Shown piece by piece: positions 24,945 through 29,984 of a stretch of DNA of 29,984 nucleotides. How positions within the stretch are numbered: the first letter of the stretch is position 1; each line of letters begins with the position of its first letter. Origin of the DNA: an uncultured Oxalobacteraceae bacterium (lineage in GTDB: Bacteria > Pseudomonadota > Gammaproteobacteria > Burkholderiales > Burkholderiaceae). The notes beneath the pieces are model-generated. The model did no database searches. It was not told the DNA's origin and saw nothing but the letters and a program-made list of their open reading frames with translations. Where the stretch lies: NCBI GenBank assembly GCA_946479705.1, contig CAMLHI010000007.1:1-29984 (forward strand). The letters are read 5' to 3'. Position numbers and translations under genes: made by a program.

Positions 24945-27076
24945 CTGCGAAACTGTGTTCGTTAATCGGCCCTGAATTCTCCAATGCCAGCGACATGAAA
25001 GCACTCTTTAATTTTGCTGAACAAGGGCAGCTTGATGCAGCAATTTCGCGCGAGGTTCCGAAACTCGGGGTTCCCGGTCAATCATGCCGCAGCAATCTGT
25101 TCTTCGGATTCTTCTTCGACGGAACCAAGAATAATTATGTCAAGGCGGAAGAGGCAAGAAACCACTCCAACGTGGCCCGTCTGTACGATTGCTATCCTGG
25201 CCTCAGTGTCCCAGGAGTGCTGCCAAGCGAAGTCGACTGGGCATACAAACCTGATAAATATTCGCACTTCTTCAAAGTGTATGTTCCCGGCGTCGCCTCG
25301 CCGTTCAAGGAAGTCGGGGACAGTGGCGAGAAAAAGGATCTCTTGCTGGGAGCCGCAACCGGATGGAAGGGCAACGAGCGAATCGTGTGGGCACTGATTC
25401 AGGCGATCAACAATGTCCATCGCTACTTTCTAAAGCAGCCGCTCGTCTCTTCCGAGGAAGCGCAGCGTCTGGTGAATCGCCTTTCCCTCTCCAAATTGGC
25501 GAGGCAGTCCATGGATGGCGCTCCGCTCTCCGACGAGGAGATGCAGAACCAATCGCTGGTCGCTCCCCGCATCGAATTCGAAAAGCTGCTGCGCAAACTG
25601 CACGCCAACGTTTCACAGCACTGGCACGCGGAAGGCGCTACGCCAAAGAAAATCGAACCGGGCATTGTCGACAATATCTACATCTCGATATTCGGGTTCT
25701 CGCGCGGGGCGACGCAGGCGCGCGCCTTCGCCAACTGGCTGCGTTCCCTATGCCAGCTGGACGCGGTGCTGGCGCAACGTTCGGGCTTGAGCCTGGGAGG
25801 TTTTCCCGTCACCTTCGATTTCATGGGCTTGTTCGACACCGTGGCCTCTGTTGGGCTAGGCAATACGCTGGGCAATAACGTGCTCGGCAAAGTCTTTGAC
25901 GGACACCAGGCATGGGCCGACGCGGATGATAGCTTGCGTGTCCCGGGCGATATTCCTTGTCTGCACATCGTGGCAGCGCACGAGTTGCGCCGCAGCTTTC
26001 CATTGGACTCGATTTCAGTCGGCGGCCTGATTGGCAGCAACGCGACCGAAGTGGTATTTCCCGGCGTGCACTCGGACATTGGCTGTGGCTATATGCCGAC
26101 CGAGCAGGGGAAGGGAAGCGATGCCTACGGCGCGGATATGCTGTCGCGCTTGCCCCTCGTGTACATGTACAAGGCCGCGAGGCTGGCGGGCGTTCCTTTG
26201 AAGCTTGAGCTTGCGTCCCCCACCGCGCAAGCGCGCTTCGCGGTATCGCCCAAGACGATCGCGGACTTCAACGCCTATCGCGCTGAATGCACGCAGGTGG
26301 CCGGACCGCTCACCGCCATCATGCGCGAACAGGCGACCTTGCAGATGCGCTGGCGGCTTGCCCGGCGTGTTCAAAGTTCGCTACCGCTGCACAAGACCGA
26401 GAGCTTCGCGCGCGCCACCAACTTTGACAAGAACGATCTGCATAGCGCGAACCTTGAGTTTGAGATCGAGATCCAGCATTTTGAAAAATGGCTGACCGGC
26501 AAGCGGAAGCGGAGCGGCTTCCCGAAGGCCCAGCCCCTTGGATTCACCAATGAACACGAGAGCGAATGGGAAGAAATCGCCTGCTGGTGGGATAGGTATC
26601 AAGCGCCGAGCCAGGCCGTGATGCGGTTCTTTGACGAGTACGTCCATGATTCGCGTGCCTGGTTCAAGCTCATCCCAGGCAATCCGGACAATGAAGCAGG
26701 GGTTGTTGAACAGCTGAAAACGTGGCAGCAAAAGCTCGCTGCCGCCAAGCGCCGGTTCGACGCCAGCACCGGGGATCCGGATCGTGCCAATACCGTACCC
26801 GGCCCGCCCGATTACGGGATGTCGGATAACGCGCGGCTCGCGGTGGAAGAGTACCAAGAGTTGAAAGGCATTCCGCGCTATATCACCCAGGGCCGCGAAC
26901 CGTTCGAGGCCAGCAGCGATACCTGGTTCCTGTCCGCTCGGGCCGGTTACTTGAGGTTCCGAAAGGTCTATGGCGGATCCGACGCAGTGCTCCTCTCGGA
27001 GTCGATTCCGCGCGACGCCCAGGCCCCGGTTCGAATGGTGGGGACCGCACCGGCCAAGCCCACCGTCGACACTTAG
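24941..27076 (+). CDS. tle1: Tle1-family (DUF2235) T6SS phospholipase effector
   Basis: 711 residues. Alpha/beta-hydrolase lipase delivered by VgrG into target cells, where Tle1 enzymes cleave phospholipids. The N-terminal F-F-F-D-G-T-K-N-N motif opens the DUF2235 domain; the nucleophile elbow is G-F-S-R-G (Ser254); an acidic residue follows in G-L-F-D-T-V-A-S (Asp299); the catalytic His lies in F-P-G-V-H-S-D-I-G (His377). All three triad positions look intact. The C-terminal ~290 residues are a less conserved family-specific region. Strictly coupled to the upstream DUF3304 gene by a 4-bp overlap. Which residues truly form the triad is inferred from the family pattern. Confidence 0.93.
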   Translation: MTAKLCSLIGPEFSNASDMKALFNFAEQGQLDAAISREVPKLGVPGQSCRSNLFFGFFFDGTKNNYVKAEEARNHSNVARLYDCYPGLSVPGVLPSEVDWAYKPDKYSHFFKVYVPGVASPFKEVGDSGEKKDLLLGAATGWKGNERIVWALIQAINNVHRYFLKQPLVSSEEAQRLVNRLSLSKLARQSMDGAPLSDEEMQNQSLVAPRIEFEKLLRKLHANVSQHWHAEGATPKKIEPGIVDNIYISIFGFSRGATQARAFANWLRSLCQLDAVLAQRSGLSLGGFPVTFDFMGLFDTVASVGLGNTLGNNVLGKVFDGHQAWADADDSLRVPGDIPCLHIVAAHELRRSFPLDSISVGGLIGSNATEVVFPGVHSDIGCGYMPTEQGKGSDAYGADMLSRLPLVYMYKAARLAGVPLKLELASPTAQARFAVSPKTIADFNAYRAECTQVAGPLTAIMREQATLQMRWRLARRVQSSLPLHKTESFARATNFDKNDLHSANLEFEIEIQHFEKWLTGKRKRSGFPKAQPLGFTNEHESEWEEIACWWDRYQAPSQAVMRFFDEYVHDSRAWFKLIPGNPDNEAGVVEQLKTWQQKLAAAKRRFDASTGDPDRANTVPGPPDYGMSDNARLAVEEYQELKGIPRYITQGREPFEASSDTWFLSARAGYLRFRKVYGGSDAVLLSESIPRDAQAPVRMVGTAPAKPTVDT
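25837..25999 (+). repeat. Direct-repeat copy shared with effector fragment A
   Basis: This 163-bp part of the intact effector is repeated at 23975-24137 in the same orientation, 1862 bp apart. The pair flanks the immunity gene and the first 300 codons of the effector, so recombination between the copies would remove both. Confidence 0.9.
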
Positions 27077-27288
27077 CGAAAGGACCGCGGCGCGCTGAGA
27101 GTGCCTTCCACAACAGTCAGCGCCTTGCAATCCGATGTGTGGTCACGGGGGCAGGGAGGCCCAGGAAAATGCGCCAACCCCTCGCCGGAGCAGAATTGGA
27201 ATCGTGTCGCCACATTGTTGCCTACCGGCCACACGCTTTATCCAATGTTGGCCCTACAAAAACAGAATCGAGAATCTGGAGTTTGGCT

Positions 27289-27813
27289 ATGCGCAGGATT
27301 TGGATATGTGTTTTGATGGCGGGTTTATTACAGATGTTATATGGCTGTGAGGACGGGAAGACATCCGCCAGCATTACTGGGTACAACCACATGAAGCACC
27401 TTTACATTGGCTCATTTAGTGTCAACGATGGAATGGGGCCAGACGCTAGTCCGGAAAATGGTGGAAAGGAAGCCTGTTGTGTATCGATCCCCCGTGTCTG
27501 GCAGTCAGGCTACAAACTGAAGGTGCGATGGAATTATGATAAGTTGTCTGGCGATCCCGTCGTGGTCCCACCGCATCAAGAAGTGGAGCTCGATTTGCCG
27601 AAATATGTTTCGCCAGGAAGGATGCAAGTTCATTTTTACGAAAATAACAAGATAAAGATCGTCATTTCGAATTGCTCGATTGCTCACCCGTTTTACCCCT
27701 TGTCTCCTGATGACTTGCGGCCGTTTAAGCCATCGGGGACAAAGCGGGAGATGCGTGAGGCAGCTACGCGCGCTGGAGGATCGGTTGACTGCCGATATTC
27801 ATTTTGTTCATAA
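27289..27813 (+). CDS. Second DUF3304-type lipoprotein, probable (orphan) immunity protein
   Basis: 174 residues. Signal peptide with lipobox L-Y-G-C (Cys20), then the classic DUF3304 pattern: I-T-G-Y-N-H near the mature start, Y-I-G-S-F-S-V-N-D, and G-G-K-E-A-C-C-V-S-I-P. The ATG at 27289 has GGAG at 27278-27281, 7 bp upstream; a longer open frame from 27139 has no such support. It is much shorter than and clearly different from the DUF3304 protein before the effector. The 212 bp between the effector stop and this gene show no ORF I can support. Its position immediately before a broken effector gene suggests it was the immunity partner of that lost effector. Confidence 0.8.
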   Translation: MRRIWICVLMAGLLQMLYGCEDGKTSASITGYNHMKHLYIGSFSVNDGMGPDASPENGGKEACCVSIPRVWQSGYKLKVRWNYDKLSGDPVVVPPHQEVELDLPKYVSPGRMQVHFYENNKIKIVISNCSIAHPFYPLSPDDLRPFKPSGTKREMREAATRAGGSVDCRYSFCS

Positions 27814-28094
27814 TTCCGGGCTAAATCCAACCCGTTCCGTTAGCTCCCGCTAAGTGCGCGTGAAGTCATGCAAAGCGCGCGCGATCTCAACTCGAACAGC
27901 GACGCCGGTGGTGCCGAGTCGTCGCAACACACGAAGTTCGGGCCGCATTCCCGGTCGATTAGGAAAGAATTGATGGAAGCTATCATTCCGCTGTAAAGGA
28001 GTGCGTTTATCCAAGTACGCACTCTGATGTTGAAGGAGAATATTCGATCATGGTACAAGGTAACACCAATGCTTTGGCCAGAATCGACGGGGTT

Positions 28095-28102
28095 GAAATG
28101 TT
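28095..28102. repeat. Left 8-bp target-site duplication of the MITE
   Basis: GAAATGTT, identical to 28243-28250 on the other side of the element. Confidence 0.88.
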
Positions 28103-28242
28103 GTAACTGTTCAGCCGCTATGAGCGCCGTGTAAAAAGCTAGTGTTTTTGCGGAAAAAATGAGCAAATCATCATCAATTTGACTGTTTTTTAAGCGGAAT
28201 CTCACTGTTTTTAACAAGCGTTCATAGGGACTGAACAGTTAC
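28103..28242. mobile_element. 140-bp MITE with IS66-like ends
   Basis: The ends are inverted repeats: the outer 12 bp GTAACTGTTCAG (28103-28114) and CTGAACAGTTAC (28231-28242) are perfect, and similarity continues to about 35 bp (28 of 35 positions). Perfect 8-bp direct repeats GAAATGTT flank it (28095-28102 and 28243-28250). IS66-family elements have ends starting GTAA and make 8-bp target duplications. The interior is AT-rich and too short for a transposase, so it would move only with help in trans. Removing the element and one GAAATGTT restores the reading frame of the effector remnant. Confidence 0.9.
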
Positions 28243-28250
28243 GAAATGTT
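28243..28250. repeat. Right 8-bp target-site duplication of the MITE
   Basis: GAAATGTT, identical to 28095-28102. Confidence 0.88.
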
Positions 28251-28305
28251 TTGCCCAGTGCTTGCTGCCGGCGTGCCGCTGAATGGCCTGACCGAGCTTT
28301 CCTAA

Positions 28306-28694
28306 GACGTTAAAAAAAGCGCTGGTGCCATCGGCTGAGGCGATAGCCGCGTTTAATATGTGTAGTGCCGGAAACTGCAAGCGCGCACTGCGCAGCACGG
28401 AATAGCGATGCTCTGGGCGAGGCGCGCAACCATGTCTTTGCCTGGAAAGCCTGCGATCGATTCACGGAAGTGCCCCCAGAACCGGCACGCCATCATATTT
28501 TCCACTATCTGCCATCATGCTTTATCGCTTTTGCTGCGCGGAAAACATTTTTGTATGGACAATCTTCCTGCCAGCGTGCACCCTGAACGGCATCATCTCT
28601 AGCCAGTTCGGCGACAGATCCGCTCAACTGCCGCGCCCACAACGCAAAACCGCCGCGCGCACCCTGCGCCGCCTCGATCCCGCTCACTCGAAGA
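28306..28694. other. Unassigned 389-bp stretch after the effector remnant
   Basis: No gene I can support. It holds an AT-rich run (GTTAAAAAAAGC near 28309) and short open frames on both strands (for example 28365-28586 plus and 28505-28732 minus) without Shine-Dalgarno, signal or family match. It may be decayed sequence from the effector island plus the promoter of the next gene. Confidence 0.5.
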
Positions 28695-29912
28695 ATGCCG
28701 ATGTTCAAAGTTGCCCCGTTTTTCCCCGCCATGGTTCGCCTCGCGCCGCTGGCATTCGCACTTCATTGCGCGTCCGCGCCTGCAGCGGCGCTCATCGACC
28801 ACGCCAAGGAAGCGCAAATTCTGAAAGTCCTGCACCGCGATCTGGCGAAATTGTTCGTGCTGGACGATAAGCTGGCGCTCGAGCCGGCGCTGCGGGCCGA
28901 GGCGAACGAGATCGCCGCGGCCCACCTGGCACGGATGGAAAAGATCATGCAGCTGTGGCTGGCGGAAGAGCGCGATCTGGTTTCGGCCCAGGGCAAAGTG
29001 TTTGGCGATGGCGACACCGCGATGGCGCTGTGGGCCCGCATGTACAACGAGCTGGCGCTCTGGCAAATCGATCCGGGCGACGCCGACTACGAAAACGCGA
29101 CTCTGACCGTGCTGAAGGAAGCGCCGCGCATCTGCAAGCTCCCGGACGACAAGCGATATGCCGATTTTGCCACCCGTATCCTGCGTGTCCAGGCCATGCC
29201 GGCGGCGCAGCGTGCGATCGCGCTCAAGGGCGAGCGTCAATTGCTGGCGCGCTGGGGGCAGGCCCGGCCCGCCATCGCGCCCTGGCCCGACCCGCTGCCC
29301 CAGGACGCCGCGCTCGCGCACATCGAGCGCGGCCAAACCGGCGGCGCGCGGCCGGCGCTGCCCCTGCCGCCGATGGTGGCGATGGAGCTGCTGGGCGAGC
29401 GGAAAGACTACGCGGCGATTCTGCCCTTGTCGCAATGTCTATTGCAGCAATGGTGGCTGCAGGAGAGCCTGCGCCAGGGCGCGACGCCCGCCGCCGCCCT
29501 CAACGCTTTCCGCTACGGCACCTTGATCGGCATTGCCCAGCGTTACCCCGGACGGGATGTCGCCCCCGTCCAGGACGCCAAGACGAAACCGGCAGCGGCG
29601 CTGCAGGTCTATCCCCCGTTTGCGCGCCAGTACCAGGTCACGGGGACCACGACCATGCGCGTGCGCTACGATTCGGCCGGGAAAGCGCGCCAGGTCACCG
29701 TCGCCAGCCGCGAGATCGAGGTGCCCGGCATTCGCGGAATACGGCCGGTCGCCTTCGAACCAACGTTCGACAAAGCGGCAGTCAATTACCTGCGCGCTTA
29801 CAAGAGCAAAAATGCGGCGGATGGCGCCACGCCGGCGCTCGTTCCCCTAGTGTGGAAGCTCGAGTCCGAGGCCGCCACGCCTTCCACCACGCCCCCAGGA
29901 AAAAGCCGATGA
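28695..29912 (+). CDS. Exported protein with TonB-C-like tail, unknown function
   Basis: 405 residues, not recognised overall. A signal peptide (residues 1 to about 31, cleavage near A-P-A-A-A) is followed by a largely helical domain (about 32-310). A C-terminal segment (about 311-375) of alternating strands, Y-P-P-F-A-R-Q-Y-Q-V-T-G-T-T-T-M-R-V-R-Y with D-S-A-G-K-A-R-Q-V-T-V, resembles a TonB C-terminal domain. The ATG at 28695 is used; ATG codons at 28701 and 28731 are alternatives, and none has a strong Shine-Dalgarno. Base composition returns to the high GC of the T6SS core, so the effector island likely ends just before it. It overlaps the next gene by ATGA. Confidence 0.7.
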   Translation: MPMFKVAPFFPAMVRLAPLAFALHCASAPAAALIDHAKEAQILKVLHRDLAKLFVLDDKLALEPALRAEANEIAAAHLARMEKIMQLWLAEERDLVSAQGKVFGDGDTAMALWARMYNELALWQIDPGDADYENATLTVLKEAPRICKLPDDKRYADFATRILRVQAMPAAQRAIALKGERQLLARWGQARPAIAPWPDPLPQDAALAHIERGQTGGARPALPLPPMVAMELLGERKDYAAILPLSQCLLQQWWLQESLRQGATPAAALNAFRYGTLIGIAQRYPGRDVAPVQDAKTKPAAALQVYPPFARQYQVTGTTTMRVRYDSAGKARQVTVASREIEVPGIRGIRPVAFEPTFDKAAVNYLRAYKSKNAADGATPALVPLVWKLESEAATPSTTPPGKSR

Positions 29913-29984
29913 GACCGCAGCACCGCCCGATACACACCATCGTCCGCCGCGCGCTGGTCCTGCTGGGCTGCGCCCTGCTGGCCG
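29909..29984 (+). CDS. Start of an exported protein (partial, cut by window edge)
   Basis: 25 codons are visible: a basic N-terminus (MRPQHRPIHTIVRRA) followed by a hydrophobic run L-V-L-L-G-C-A-L-L-A, a signal peptide or membrane anchor. The ATG overlaps the stop of the previous gene (ATGA) and has AGGA at 29897-29900, 8 bp upstream. Product unknown; co-transcribed with the preceding exported protein. Confidence 0.65.
   Translation, partial: MRPQHRPIHTIVRRALVLLGCALLA

Larger units (their letters stand above)
27915..28305 (+). pseudogene. Remnant of a second, diverged Tle1-type effector, split by a MITE
   Basis: In one frame, 27918-28102 reads V-V-A-T-H-E-V-R-A-A-F-P-V-D, a TAG stop (27960-27962), then V-K-E-C-V-Y-P-S-T-H-S-D-V-E-G-E-Y (27993-28043) and M-V-Q-G up to G-V-E-M. 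After the MITE, 28243-28302 continues E-M-F-C-P-V-L-A-A-G-V-P-L-N-G-L-T-E-L-S before TAA (28303-28305). This follows the intact effector block I-V-A-A-H-E-L-R-R-S-F-P-L-D, V-V-F-P-G-V-H-S-D-I-G-C-G-Y, A-D-M-L and L-A-G-V-P-L (residues about 342-421). Nucleotide identity to the intact gene is low, so it is another lineage. The first ~340 codons are gone. Recognition is by eye on short conserved blocks. Confidence 0.75.

Noticed and set aside
27840..27853. Small hairpin TTAGC-TCCC-GCTAA after the second immunity gene
   Set aside because: The stem is only 5 bp and no T-run follows, so it is not a convincing terminator.
27840..28217. Minus-strand 125-codon ORF
   Set aside because: It spans the MITE end and lies antisense to the effector remnant; the plus strand carries conserved DUF2235 blocks instead.
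28365..28586. 73-codon plus-strand ORF
   Set aside because: No Shine-Dalgarno, no recognisable family and overlapping alternative frames of equal quality.
1..29984. CRISPR arrays, tRNA or rRNA genes, complete insertion sequences
   Set aside because: No regularly spaced repeats, RNA signatures or transposase genes were seen.

Overview
The window is a Betaproteobacterial (Burkholderiales, probably Oxalobacteraceae such as Massilia, Duganella or Janthinobacterium) type VI secretion system (T6SS) island with one effector module attached. The assignment rests on the high-GC coding sequence, the Burkholderia-like gene order (tssK divergent from lipoprotein-tssB-C-D-E-F-G-H, with tssA, an OmpA protein, tagF and tssM on the opposite strand) and typical protein sequences. 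No rRNA or marker gene is present, so the genus is inference.

Layout. 1-833 (-): 5' part of tssK; tssJ and tssL are not in the window and would be expected to the left. 834-1057: divergent promoter region. 1058-10284 (+): TPR-like lipoprotein, tssB, tssC, tssD (hcp), tssE, tssF, tssG, tssH (clpV), tightly packed as one operon. 10291-19346 (-): a convergent operon read from the right as M15 peptidase (TagX-like), PAAR tip, ketosynthase-like membrane protein, tssM, tagF, OmpA-like protein, tssA. 19347-19510: second divergent promoter region. 19511-27813 (+): anchored Pro/Lys-rich protein, vgrG, DUF4123 adaptor, a fragment of a Tle1-type effector, DUF3304 lipoprotein (likely immunity), full-length Tle1-type DUF2235 lipase effector, second DUF3304 lipoprotein. 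27815-28305: a second, more diverged and broken Tle1-type remnant, split by a 140-bp MITE. 28306-28694: nothing recognised. 28695-end (+): secreted protein with a TonB-C-like tail, then the start of another exported protein.

How it works together. TssB/C form the contractile sheath, Hcp the tube, TssE/F/G/K the baseplate, TssM with TssJ/L (outside) the membrane complex, TssA the assembly coordinator and TssH the sheath-recycling ATPase. VgrG plus PAAR form the spike. The DUF4123 protein probably loads the Tle1 lipase on VgrG, and the DUF3304 lipoproteins probably protect the producer's periplasm from it.

Most interesting points. (1) A repeated motif, TCAAYCGTGCRC, occurs as two copies in each of the two divergent promoter regions, mirrored so that both pairs face the two structural T6SS operons; this looks like a shared activator site. 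(2) The effector end is a graveyard: two independent Tle1 effector remnants surround the intact immunity-effector pair, and a second immunity gene stands directly before the decayed effector. (3) One remnant carries a 140-bp MITE with about 35-bp inverted ends and a perfect 8-bp target duplication, as expected for IS66-type transposition. (4) The tssM operon encodes a membrane protein resembling a degenerate beta-ketoacyl synthase.
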